Assembly: GCF_000003605.2 (NCBI RefSeq)
Contig: NW_003130856.1
Span: 307,056 to 338,207 of the forward strand
Length of the DNA stretch: 31,152 nt
DNA from: Saccoglossus kowalevskii
Taxonomy: Eukaryota; Hemichordata; Enteropneusta; Harrimaniidae
Direction: 5' to 3'
The position numbers and the translations under genes were made by a program. Position 1 is the first letter of the stretch, and every line of letters begins with the position of its first letter. Positions 1-10,495 of the stretch are shown here, one piece after another. The notes below the pieces were generated by a model. That model saw nothing but the letters and a program-made list of their open reading frames with translations. It was not told the origin of the DNA and made no database searches.

Positions 1-2167
1 ATTGTCATCAGGCCATATCAATTTCACCTTTTTTTAACTGACTACATGTTTAATTTTGACAACGTATTTTCATCCAGTTTCGAACCAAGCAGACCGACAT
101 GTATATAACTTGATAAAAATAAATTGGGTTAAGGATAAAGAGAACTACACATCAGTGAAAATAGCCACACACACAGAAGAACTCAAATCAGTTCTGACAA
201 TATGACCTTTATTGTGACACTTCCAATATCATTTGTTATGGTTCACTGATTACATGTTGTCTAATTATTCACTTCAGCTAGTGGTAACATATACTTGATT
301 TCCAGTTTCTATTGTGCTTTGTATCATACTCTACATTTGCCTCCTAGCAAAGTACGCTGTTGTCCACAGTGTTTGTTGAAATGTAACATGTGACATGACG
401 CTTTTTGCAAGCTGTGGATTGAAATGATACGTCTGGCGTACGAGCCCTTAACAACAATTTTTTTTCTTTACACTATGCACAGCTAACCAATCATTACTTA
501 TTCCATTATCTATTGACGAACAATACGTGTAGTCGCCTAATCTAACATTGGTGTTACGATTAGGTAGCAATCACAACGCAATGTCCGTTGACAAAAGAAC
601 AGATATGATCTATATTGAAACGGACAACAAATAATATTTAATTCTCAAAAGAGATTAACAACTTGCGTGACAAGCATGTGTAAATCGTTGTCCTAGTATA
701 TATTTTTTTGTTACAGAATAAGCGAAAATTACAAGACTACATGTATGACTGAAAGTCTCAGTCCCTTGCTGCAAATTGCTTACCAGACACCTTTCAAATG
801 CCTATAGTAACCCCAACAACATATTTGATTTTCGATGAAACCATTATTATGCGTCAAAATTTCAACGCCAAAATTTTGACTGAAATCCAAATACTCTAAT
901 TGCACGCACTAAGTGGTATTTTGTTAACCCTTTTACACTACAAAAACCCAAAGGTTAAGTTAACATGGATTATGTCTCTTTACAAATTGTGTTGTACGAG
1001 TAATTAATCGGTAAATAATACACGTACATCAACTGTACCCGTTATTGAAGAATGTGAAACTATGTTGTCCCCTGGCAAAAAATAACAGTGAACGATAGAA
1101 GGTGTTGGATGAAGAGTACGTTTCAATAATAATAACAAAGTTCACTTTATTCATGTTAATGTTTTTATTCTGAACTGGACTTTAAATACTTAGAACACAG
1201 CCTGTTCACAATTGCAAATATTAGCTGTATGTGTTAGCTATTGGCTCAGTCTTTGTACTTTATAGCATGTTCACAACAGAAAGGGGGAGGGGGACAATGT
1301 TACAACTGGTCGCCCAGGAGCCTGTCCGCCTCAGTTTTTTTTTTCAAATTGAATAGACATGTTTGTTTATGTATGCAGTACCTCAGAAATATCTTGCAAA
1401 GGTATGAACAGATATCAAAATAATATAAATTATATTTTGTCAAATTCTATTGTGTGTATAAATGCAAAAATGCATTTAATACTGCATTATATGAAAATTT
1501 CATAAACTTTCAAAGGTAACGTGGATATACATGTAGACAATACAGAATCAACAAGTTTAGAACAAAACTGAAGATGGGTAGACCGAAAGTAAAATATCTG
1601 CCTAATACTGTGATTATGATAACCAGATGTGAATTTAAATTAATTTGCTTCACATATATGGTAACTAAGCAACGAGCAAACCCGGAATATGTCTAATGCT
1701 CAAAACTACATGATGCAATTAAATCTGGGAAGAACAATAACAATAACTACAATACATTCCTGTATATCTAAATAGTAAACAAATGACAGATTTATTTTTA
1801 GATGTGTAGCTTATCCTCGGCCAAAAGTTCAGAATATCCTAAAGTATCCTTAGTCACTTAATGTTCTGGCAGAGTTCATTTCAGGATATAGGTCAACATT
1901 GAATATTATTTGAAATACGAGAATTATTTTTAATTTTGGCAATCTTTTTCCAAAATGTATTTATTATTCACAATATTAGTAACATATTCGTAATTTTTCG
2001 CTGCTACGAATGTTTCTAATTTGATGATTTTGCGGCATTCGTCAAGACAAACTTTAGTAAAAGTTGCTGGTTGGAGGACCCCAAAGAAATTTTCACTGCT
2101 ACAAAAATTCATGATTTTCACTGACTTGTAAAATATGCAAAAATGTATCTATTGAGGAAATCAATCT
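1..2167. other. AT-rich stretch without supported gene
   Basis: I see no coding sequence, RNA gene or structured repeat that I can defend. Stops are frequent in all six frames and the longest open runs are about 60 codons. Base composition is uniformly AT-rich, with scattered TACATGT-type palindromes. The first 13 bases on the minus strand contain CTGATGA, but the window edge cuts them off. Confidence 0.6.
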
Positions 2168-2408
2168 TTTCACCACCACCAGTTCTCTCTTTTCATCACA
2201 AATTCACAAAATAGTCCCATATACATGTACAGAAGATTTTCTTCAGAAGATTGGGACCAAAATAGCAAAAATTTCGAGTAAAAACTGATAATTGACACAA
2301 ATTTTGTCTGTTGGCTCCAAAATAAAGATTCATTTCCAGAAATATTGAAGAATATAAAAGAAAAGTGCAGACAAATTTGGGTGAGAAAGTCTGGTGGTGA
2401 TAGGTTAA
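2168..2408 (+). mobile_element. MITE-like element, family 2 (CACCACCA ends, TTAA)
   Basis: This is one of four related copies of about 240 bp (others at 5745-5967 minus, 11840-12072 and 27213-27457). The left end reads TTTTCACCACCACCAG. The right end reads CTGGTGGTGATAGGTTAA, so the ends are inverted repeats. The interior shares long stretches with the other copies, for example around ATTTTGTCTGTTGGCTCCAA and TTTCCAGAAATATTGAAGAA. A TTAA follows the right end, as in other copies, which would fit a piggyBac-type target site. No coding capacity is present, so it would be non-autonomous. Confidence 0.7.
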
Positions 2409-2454
2409 AGCAGTTTACAGCACTACATACAAATACAAATCAACTAAGTTGTCA

Positions 2455-2641
2455 TACTGTAAAATACTTTATTTTCGCTGAAGAAATGATTCAGTGAAAA
2501 TGAAATCCAGCGAATACACCTTTTTTCCTATATTTCACATTCAACTCGTCAAAAATCAGTGAAAATAAATTCTATACAAAACACCCAAAAAGTCTTTTTT
2601 AGCGAAAATTAATTCCAGCTAAAATAAAGTATTCTACAGTA
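2455..2641 (+). mobile_element. MITE, family 1 (TACTGT..ACAGTA ends)
   Basis: The element starts TACTGTAAAATACTTTATTT and ends with the inverted counterpart AAATAAAGTATTCTACAGTA. Its body matches the copy at 20116-20318 almost throughout (CCAGCGAATA, TTTTTTCCTATATTTCACAT, ATCAGTGAAAATAAATTC). It is 187 bp against 203 bp for that copy; the difference lies mainly near the left end. TA at both extremities is consistent with a TA target duplication, as in Tc1/mariner-type elements. There is no transposase. Confidence 0.8.
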
Positions 2642-3300
2642 CATTTATTTAGTAAGCGGTTATGATATAATAGCTAGCAAATGATCATCCAGGATGGTGG
2701 TGACTTTTTGATTTCACTAACATTATTTTGTAAAGTTGGAGAATCAAGATTAGCATATATTTTTCTCCTTTTCAAAAAATCATTTAATCATTTGTAACAC
2801 TGTAGAAATACATGTGTCGGAAAATAACCGGGCTTGATAACAATTTTGGATTCTGACTGAGAATTAGCCAGCCAATTTCAACCAAATGACAAGCTCGTTA
2901 TAAATTCATAATGACTAATCAGCTAATTTTTTGTTTGCCAATCATGTACAAGGCCAATATTGACCGGAGTATTTAAAACAAGAATAAACGTTTCATGAGG
3001 GGGTTAAATCAATGAAGTCATCTATTGTAGTTCATACATGGTCTAATTATTCTTCCATTCCTGAACTTGAACCTACTCTTCTTAACAGTTCCCACAACAT
3101 GTATTCAAGGTTCATAATGGTTTGTGATTAAATACCTAAAACGAACTCAGCCCGAGGGGGCTGTGTTATTGTTACACATTTACAATTCAATTTATTATAA
3201 TCTTCATATGAAATACAGGAACAAGTATGTACATAAAAAACAGTTTGAGTTATCGGTGATTTAAAAAACTATGCCATATATTATTTATTTTCAATCACTT
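2642..3300. other. AT-rich stretch without supported gene
   Basis: Nothing identifiable is present. Composition is AT-rich with stops in all frames. A short G-run (GAGGGGGTTAAATC) occurs near 2998, with no repeat partner that I could see. Confidence 0.5.
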
Positions 3301-3662
3301 TTACATGGATGACACATCTGGATAGGGGAAGCTAAGGTAATTTTTAAATCCAGTCGAAGGCAAAATGCCTCCCACTACATCTGACCTACCTATGGGAGAT
3401 GTGGCAGATCTTCCAGGACCATTTATTTAGGTCAGTTTTTGTTTTAATTGTATTCATTCTAGTAATTGTTTTTTAACATTAATTTTTTTTTTAACTCAGT
3501 CTTATTTTTATTTTTATTTTATTGTATTTTCTATTATTGTCTTGTATTGTATTATATTTAGAATTGTCCTAATCTTGTAATACTTTTTTATTTACCATAC
3601 TGAACCCGCTGATGGTTCGGTAGTGTAATAAAAGTATTATTATTTATATTATTATTAACTAA
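3301..3662 (+). mobile_element. Probable LINE 3' end (truncated, non-coding)
   Basis: A short open frame at about 3351-3429 ends in TAG and reads MPPTTSDLPMGDVADLPGPF near its end, with stops close upstream. A T-rich tract follows. Then comes a short stem (GAACC..GGTTC, near 3603-3620) and the tail TGTAATAAAAGTATTATTAT. A 3' stem-loop followed by a simple A/T repeat is typical of non-LTR retrotransposon ends (CR1/L2/RTE-like). I cannot assign the clade. The alternative is the 3' end of a host transcript, because AATAAA is present. No reverse transcriptase sequence is in the window. Confidence 0.35.
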
Positions 3663-3959
3663 TCAGAATTCATGTTACAGGTCACTTTCTCCAGGGCGCA
3701 CTAACTCGTTGAAGAATTCATTCAAACGAAGACTGTTTTTATTTAAAATGACTTACACAGTTGGTCAAATGTAATTAGAAGTGACGTACACCAGAAAATG
3801 GACTACAAACCTTTACCAAGCAACACCATATTTGTAATCAGAGTGAACAATTCCCTTATCATTCAACAACTTTTGTTCTCACAAGGTACACTCTAATTGG
3901 TTGAATTCATTATACCGATTGACAAATACTGTAAAATATTGTATGTGTGTTTAATATAC

Positions 3960-4100
3960 AAAGTACGTTGAACATTGTGACGTTTTTCACGCGTTATATC
4001 TCATCGAGACTCGCGTGACTAATTGATTACATGACGTCATTAGTTTGTTGTTTCGCCATCTTGTAACACTAGTTTGTTCGCGCTACTCTTCAGGAATTTA
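3960..4100. promoter_or_regulatory. CpG cluster with CRE and YY1-like sites
   Basis: About nine CpG dinucleotides fall within 140 bp of otherwise CpG-poor DNA. The cluster holds a perfect CRE palindrome TGACGTCA at 4032-4039 and CGCCATCTTG at 4054-4063, which is the complement of the YY1 core CAAGATGGCG. In animal promoters the YY1 element often sits just downstream of the start site and can include the initiator ATG. On the minus strand, ATGGCGAAACAACAAAC starts at 4059. This suggests a minus-strand core promoter, but no following exon was identified. Confidence 0.3.
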
Positions 4101-4296
4101 TCACAACCCACCACCATCCCACAGTCACCACCGGGGGCTTTGCCTTATTACTTAAGGCAATTTTACCCCCAAGATAACTGTTTTAATTTATGCATATTTT
4201 TATTATATTGTTTTTATAGTTTCTTTAGTACTGTTTTTTAAATACCTACTTTTCACCATCACTTCATTTACCATTGTAGTTATGGTGCTAGCCATT

Positions 4297-4562
4297 TCTA
4301 CCTTGTAGCTTTGCTACCTACATATACTAATAAATTCTTTGTAGTTCAATACCAATGTATCTACCAGTAGAGCTACCTCTACCATCTAACATTCCTGTAG
4401 TTACAGTTATTCGGTAACTACCTTGTAGTCGCAGTCACGCTGCTTCTACAGTTACTCTGTAGTTGCAGTCAGGCTGCTTCTACCGTTACTCTGTAGTTGC
4501 AGTCAGGCTACTTCTACCATATATCATTGTAGTTGTAGTCATGCTACATCTACCAGGACATC
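4297..4562. repeat. Degenerate minisatellite, about 34-bp unit
   Basis: The best units are near 4425-4540 and follow the pattern CTGTAGTTGCAGTCAGGCTG + CTTCTACCGTTACT. Flanking copies are diverged (TTGTAGTCGCAGTCACGCTG, TTGTAGTTGTAGTCATGCTA). GTAG and CTAC segments recur throughout, so each unit can fold on itself. Three units are clear and the outer ones decay gradually. No long open frame runs through it. Confidence 0.7.
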
Positions 4563-4705
4563 TCATTTACTAATTTTAACCCATTTTTATACAGTGTTGA
4601 TGGCTATACTTTTGTTTATGCATTTTTACTATTCTGATATGTTTTTTTGGGGGGCTCACCGTATTTTCACATTTCTTTGTTAGTTGTCGTTGCTTTAGTG
4701 CAGCT

Positions 4706-5126
4706 TAGGTAGGATTCGGTGAGCACTAGCACTTGCAATTTGCACATACAAAAAAAAAATGTCAGGAGAGACACTTCATGTCCAGAACTGTCGCCTGGCA
4801 CAAAAAAAAAAAAAAAAAAAAATTACACATGTAGTTGGAATAATCATAGAATACCCATTAGAGCCAAAGTCATGCCATCGCTTTGTGTTCAATACAGCTC
4901 CCATGCGATGCAATACAAAGCCCGAAAAAAACATTGTTTGTTCATACCAAACTCGAACACGCTCTTTGCAATGACTATGATGCTTTTATGATCGTATAAA
5001 GATGTCAGAAAACATCGTCGTTTTAATCATACAGTTTTAAATAAATACACGCGTACTTGTACAGTATTTTCACGCTGTCAACACTATTTTGTATTGCCAC
5101 ACACTGGCGCTCACCGACTACCTATT
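4706..5126. mobile_element. Inverted-repeat element with TAGGTAG..CGGTGAGC ends
   Basis: The left end (4706-4729) reads TAGGTAGGATTCGGTGAGC. The right end (5104-5126) is its inverted counterpart, with GCTCACCGACTACCTA. The body is about 420 bp and includes a 21-base poly-A tract at 4802-4822. A further GCTCACCG lies just outside at 4654-4661. The 90-codon open frame inside (4719-4991) runs through the A-tract and looks fortuitous. I infer a non-autonomous DNA transposon. No second copy is in the window. Confidence 0.45.
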
Positions 5127-5744
5127 GCATTGTTCTCACGCTCCTATTGTGATACCCTTTGTTCGATTCTTAATGGCACTATAAAAGCCTCCCATAATGG
5201 CAATGGTTGTGGAATCACTCGATTCATCCACCCGCCTGTGTAGTAGTCCTACTTTTTTATCAGTTATTTTTCATGATGTTTCAAAGCAATGGTCGGTAAT
5301 TGGGACACATTAACGTTCCTATTATTGGCAGTTTGTCAATTACTACCCTTTCATTTCAAAATGACCACTCCTTTGTATGTTTTTTTTTTGCATTGTGCTG
5401 ACCAGCTGGATGCACTGGAACCCAATTCTCAAGTGAATACCACCTGTAACAATCGCCATAACCTCTCGCCCTCTCTTCAGTACCAGAGAATTGAGTGAAT
5501 TCAATAGTTATGCCATGGAACATTCTAGACTAGTTTGTTTGTTTGTTTATTTATAAATTCTTTTTGATTCTATGTTTTTAACCAACCAGTTTAGCTACTT
5601 GGTAATTCAGAAGACGATAACACTATAGACCATTTTTCAGATTTCAAATGAAATTCTGCAACACACTTATTTCATAAATGTTTAATTTCATGTTTTTTTA
5701 CAATATCGACCTTTTTCTCCAAATAATCACAAGTAATTCCTCCT
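5127..5744. other. Stretch without supported gene
   Basis: A 69-codon open frame from 5289 has no recognisable content. The region is slightly less AT-rich than its surroundings around 5400-5480. No splice-flanked exon could be defended. Confidence 0.45.
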
Positions 5745-5967
5745 AATTTATTCACCACAACACTTTCTCTTCCCAAATTTGTTTATACTTTGTTCTTATA
5801 TTCTTCAATATTTTTTTAGAAATGAGCCCTAATTATGGAACCAACAGACAAAATTTGAGTAAATTTTTAGTTTTTACTCAAAAAATCTTCTGAAGGAAAA
5901 TGCAGACTATAAAAGGGACTTAGTGAATTTGTGATGAAAAGAGGAAACTGGTGGTGAAAATTTAACC
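5745..5967 (-). mobile_element. MITE-like element, family 2, reverse copy
   Basis: This is the reverse-oriented counterpart of 2168-2408. GAAACTGGTGGTGAAAATTTAA is at the right end and TTATTCACCACAACACTTTC at the left. The interior contains CCAACAGACAAAATTTGAGT and TTCTTCAATATTTTTTTAGA. TTAA at 5962-5965 lies at the end of the terminal repeat. Confidence 0.65.
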
Positions 5968-6074
5968 ACTGGTGACTAAAAATGACATGATTTATTGTAG
6001 CCAAAGGTAAATATAAAAGACTATCAGCAGTCTGCAAAGAGTTGACAAAAGCCAATCAAAGTCTATTCACCCAA

Positions 6075-6290
6075 GACATGATATTGACCCATGAGACTAA
6101 AATATAAACCTTAAATACCACAATAATGACCCATGACACAAAAATATAAACCTTAAATACTGGGATGATATCAACCAGAATATTGACATACTGAACAAAG
6201 ATATGTACATTGAAGACCTGAAGCTAACCTGAGACACGAAATATAAACCTTAAATACCACAATATTGAACTGTGATACCAAAAGATAAAT
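6075..6290. repeat. Degenerate minisatellite, about 45-bp unit
   Basis: The segment ATATAAACCTTAAATAC recurs three times (near 6102, 6146 and 6240) after variants of ATTGACCCATGAGACTAAA. Between the second and third clear units lies a more diverged stretch (ATATTGACATACTGAAC, ATGTACATTGAAGACC) with the same rhythm. Four to five units in total, non-coding. Confidence 0.65.
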
Positions 6291-6863
6291 TACATGGTAA
6301 CATTTTTTCAAAACTTTGATATTTAGGAATTTGTACAATCAATTATAATATTGGCCTGGTGGAGGAACAGCAGCGACACAGATGTCATGGCAACAGAATT
6401 ATCAGTTCAATATTGAAATGGTCCTGTCTTATCAAATCGCATTTTTGATCAAGTCTGCCACCAGTAAATCACTCACAACATAAACATTAAATAAGCTGTC
6501 AACAAACACCCATGTGTAAAGTAAACAGAGATTAAATAAACACACAACAGTAGTCACTAGAAACAATGAAAATATTGTCTTTGCTAGAAATGACAAATAA
6601 TTCATTATTCTCACTTGAATATAGAAGTTAATTCAACTTGCAATAACACATTATTAGCATAACTATTGTTTTCATGATCAGTATGTTAATATTCATATCA
6701 TATATTTTTGTGACAGCTGGAATATTTATCTTATTTATATTTGATTTTTATACAAATTAACACCCATACTACCGAAACATCTGTGTCAATGGTAATGTTT
6801 CCACTTCACATCGAGAAAATACAGTTTTGGACTAGAAATCAGGTTTCAATGAACAAATGTACA
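6291..6863. other. AT-rich stretch without supported gene
   Basis: A 60-codon open frame on the minus strand (6432-6614) shows no family features. I see no repeats or RNA genes. Confidence 0.5.
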
Positions 6864-7025
6864 TACTGTAGAATACTTTAATTTAGCTGGAATAAATTTT
6901 CGCTGAAATAACTTTTTGGGTGTTTTGTTTGAAATTTATTTGCACTGATTTCTGACATGAATGTGAAATATAGAAAAAAAGGTATATTTGCTGGATTTCA
7001 TTTTCACTGAAAAGTTTTCTGCAAT
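6864..7025 (-). mobile_element. MITE, family 1, reverse and truncated
   Basis: The copy begins TACTGTAGAATACTTTAATT and runs in the opposite orientation to 20116-20318 (ATTTCTGACATGAATGTGAAATATAG, then GCTGGATTTCATTTTCACTG). It lacks the second terminal repeat; the match fades after about 7020. Confidence 0.7.
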
Positions 7026-8664
7026 TTCTTTGTTAATTTTCCACCCAATACTATAAACTTGCAGGTGAAAAATTAGTTGGAATTTTACAAATGGAATCAC
7101 AAAATTTTGTGAACATTTTTATGGAGCCTTATGACATATAATTTTGTCTTCGTTAATGACGTAACATCCTGAAATCTCGAAAAAAATTTAGAAGTGAAAA
7201 TTAAAAGATTTACAATAAACGTACTTTCCTATTTGCCACTGGTTAAATTTTGCTAAAAATTTATGGAAAAAATTCATGTGATTTATTTTATGTTTACAAA
7301 AAATTAGTTAATTTATCCATTGTTCGTAGGCCCATGATCTGTAAATTTCAAACCGTGCAAACAACCACCAAATAATCGTCTCGCTATAAATTACCATTAA
7401 ATTCAAAGAACCATAACATACTGTACCTCAAACTTAATCAAATTAGTGTTCATCCATTTTTTTGGTTAGAAGAAAACAAACTCAACAAAAGTTTTGGGGA
7501 AAAAATAGGCTAATATACTGATAAACTGCTTCACGAAAAAGTTTTGTTTTTTGTGGGTAAGTGAAAGTCATGGAACTTTATAGCAGTCAGAATTTTCTCG
7601 ACGGTCGAGCAAAACTAAATGTCAGTGAGTTTTGCTGAATTTTGTCTTCAAAAAATCAGTTAAATTTTTAGAAGTGTAATAACAATGAGGAAATGAACAA
7701 TCAGTCATCCACCATAAACTTTGTGTTATCTGATAGCGGTGTCTTCTGATTTATGTAATTGAACATTAATTATTGCGCAAGAGCGTAACTATCGTTTCAA
7801 TTACCAGTACTATATGGTATAAAAGACATATTGAGAGTAATTGTCGTTGTCTTTAACAATGTACAGCAGCAAAAATTGAATTTAATGACGTTGATAACGT
7901 GCCTAAGCCGCATCATTACATCCGTTTGTGGTTGGCAGAAGACACCATTAAAACTAAAAGAATGGGTAGACCTCATTATTTTCTAGCATGAAGATAAATT
8001 GACGAGATCTTGGCACCGTGGCAGATAAACGTATTTTGTACAACTAAATTGCAATTTAGGGCAGTTCATACCAGGTAGCCATTATTCAGTGGACTATTAG
8101 CAGTGTCTCACTCAGGCATCAATCACCGTAGCCTCATGCTGTGTAGTTGGAAGCGAGTTTGTCACAAATACTCAACATGTATTCGTTAAATATCACTCGC
8201 AATGACGCACAACAAAGATTGTATAATTGAATCGGAGAGCGCATACACGTAGACTACAGCCTTCGGTAGATTGAAAATGAAGCATTCGATCATAATGACA
8301 TTATTACATCACAGTCCTCGGGTCACCCCAGTCACTCAGGAGATATAATTGCCATAAAGTGTTAACAAGACATATTGTACATTGACGCCGTTTTGATTCT
8401 CGCCTTTTTTTTTTTTCATGGTTTTTTTAGTACTCTGAACAAGATGAACACTGGATATAAACTAAATCACAGGGCTTACATGTATTCACGAAAAGTAAGT
8501 ATGTAAGTAAAAATGGATTTTTGTCCAAATTAAAATTAAATCAAATTAAATATTCCGTTCGTCTGGGTGCCGTTAATATACACATTTCATGTCCTTACCC
8601 CGTACCCAATTGGTACCAAAAATAGTCAAAGGACAGATTGGCGCAATATTAAACATGTGAAACA
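7026..8664. other. Stretch without supported gene
   Basis: This is non-coding as far as I can tell. The part from about 7880 to 8360 is less AT-rich than the rest and contains several CpGs, but has no defensible exon. A TATA-like string (ATATGGTATAAAAG, near 7813) has nothing recognisable downstream. Confidence 0.5.
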
Positions 8665-8905
8665 GCGAAAGTCAATGTGACTCCCTAGGACCCCAGTGAA
8701 AGATATTATAGCTCCCTGGGACAGTGAAAGTCACTGCAGCCCCTTAAGACTGCAATTCCACTGGATTCCCGTAAAAGTTATTGCAACTCCCTAGGACCTC
8801 AGTTGAAGTTACTATTGCTCCCTAGGACACAGTGAAATCATGGCAACTTTTTAGGAGTGACGTGACTATCACTGTTAGGATTGCAGTGAAAGTCAGTTCG
8901 ACTAA
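8665..8905. repeat. Degenerate minisatellite, about 30-bp unit
   Basis: Repeated units follow GTGAAAGTCANTGCAACTCC + CTAGGACCCCA. GTGAAAG/GTTGAAG/GTAAAAG starts recur from 8665 to about 8890, and CTCCCTAGGA is seen three times (8680s, 8790s, 8819) with variants CTCCCTGGGA and TTTTTAGGA. One interval is longer (47 bp), probably two decayed units. About eight units in all. This is old, diverged tandem DNA. Confidence 0.75.
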
Positions 8906-8936
8906 AATCTTAAACACCCCAGTTCACTGCATTTTG

Positions 8937-8954
8937 CCCCCCCCCCCCCCCCCC
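8937..8954. repeat. Poly-C tract (18 C)
   Basis: An uninterrupted run of 18 cytosines directly follows the degenerate minisatellite. It is prone to length variation and sequencing error. Confidence 0.95.
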
Positions 8955-9859
8955 AGTTTGGTCTCTCAGGAAAATAAAGCGATAATACAGAAATTCAAAG
9001 GAAGTAGTTTACAGCAGTGAAACAGCGGCAAATTAATGATGAATCTAGTTAATGCTCTACAGCGATGATAACAAGAGAAAGCATTTAGACCTCTTACTGC
9101 GGTGAGTTACGAGAATCATGCCTGGAAATCAATAATTAACACTGTCAGTGCTCCATGCTCCACTAACGCGCGTAACCTAAACCTGATTTCAATTTGAAAG
9201 CACCATCCACTCATTAATAACATAGACATTGTTTTCCCAGGAAACCCAACATGCATAATATATCAGACCTTTTCGTTCCGAACATGAACTTTCATTTACA
9301 CGTTTTAATGTTGAACTTTAGATGAGTAGCTTCAGGTTCAATCTAGAGATCACTATCAACTATTTTAACCGTACGTAAACCTAAGCACAATACTAGTCTT
9401 AAACTGGCGTAAATGCTAATCTACAGTATATGAGGGGCATAAATAATTTGATAAATCTCTCATTAAAATGATATCTGTATATCATATTAATACCTTGAGG
9501 CAGATTTACTCTGTGTAATCGGTTATGTATGTAGTTTCAAAAAACAGGCTTTAAGCAAGTAGTTTTATGTTTTATTTAACATGAAGCAAAAACCAAACAA
9601 GCTCTGACAAGGTGTGTATCTATTATGAGCATGCTAATTTCTTGGGGGTGTGGGTGGGGGATGGGATTGACGTCATCCTCCCTACTGTCACATAAGACAC
9701 TACTTTCTAGTATGTAGAAATTATCCAGAAAACTGTCGACTCCCGTCCCTTTTTAGCATAATATAGAAGAGTTCAAGGGTCAATTCTTCTTACTTCATTG
9801 AAAAGTATTATATATCTCGTTATACTTTACAAGTTCATTTTTTATGGCGGTATGTAATT
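8955..9859. other. Stretch without supported gene
   Basis: A plus-strand donor-like GCG|GTGAGT lies at 9100. The only open segment before it is 44 nt between a weak AG and the donor, so I do not call an exon. A perfect CRE palindrome TGACGTCA occurs near 9669 next to a G-rich run. Confidence 0.45.
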
Positions 9860-10495
9860 ACCCATCACTCCATGGGGCGATATAATATATTGACCATCAC
9901 TCCATGGGGCAATATCGAAATATATCAACCATCACGCCATGGGGCGATATCACAATATATTGACCATCATGTCATGGGGTGATATCACAATAAATCAACC
10001 ATCACTCCATGGGGGCGATATCACAATATATCAACCATCACTCATGGGGCGATATCACAATATATCAACCATCACTCCATGGGGCGATATCAAAATATAT
10101 CAACCATCACTCATGGGGCGATATCACAATATATCAACCATCACTCCATGGGGCGATATCAAAATATATCAACCATCACTCATGGGGCGATATCACAATA
10201 TATCAACCATCACTCCATGGGGCGATATCAAAATATATCAACCATCACTCATGGGGCGATATCACAATATATCAACCATCACTCCATGGGGCGATATCAA
10301 AATATATCAACCATCACTCATGGGGCGATATCACAATATATCAACCATCACTCCATGGGGCGATATGACAATATATCAACCATCACTCATGGGGCGATAT
10401 CACAATATATCAACCATCACTCATGGGGCGATATCACAATATATCAACCATCACTCATGGGGGCAATATCACAATATATTGACCAATATCCATCA
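9860..10495 (+). repeat. Minisatellite, 34/35-bp monomers with 69-bp dimer unit
   Basis: About 18 copies of a monomer of the form ATGGGGCGATATCACAATAT + ATCAACCATCACTC(C). From 10079 the array is a higher-order repeat. A 34-bp monomer with CAAAAT alternates with a 35-bp monomer with CACAAT ending CACTCC. The resulting 69-bp dimer is repeated exactly four times (starts 10079, 10148, 10217, 10286), followed by a variant at 10355. The left edge (9860-10010) and right edge (10389-10490) hold more diverged or single-type monomers. Because 69 is divisible by 3 and the unit lacks stops, all three plus frames stay open across the dimer block (open frames of 119-207 codons). I take these as by-products of the repeat, not genes. 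Confidence 0.97.

Noticed and set aside
68-86. B-box-like GGTTCGAAAC on the minus strand (tRNA or tRNA-derived SINE)
   Set aside because: No A-box at the right distance and no cloverleaf could be drawn.
7805-7825. TATA box (ATGGTATAAAAG)
   Set aside because: No transcription unit is recognisable downstream, and such strings are expected in AT-rich DNA.
9860-10495. CRISPR-like array
   Set aside because: Units are contiguous with no unique spacers, and the DNA is eukaryotic in character.
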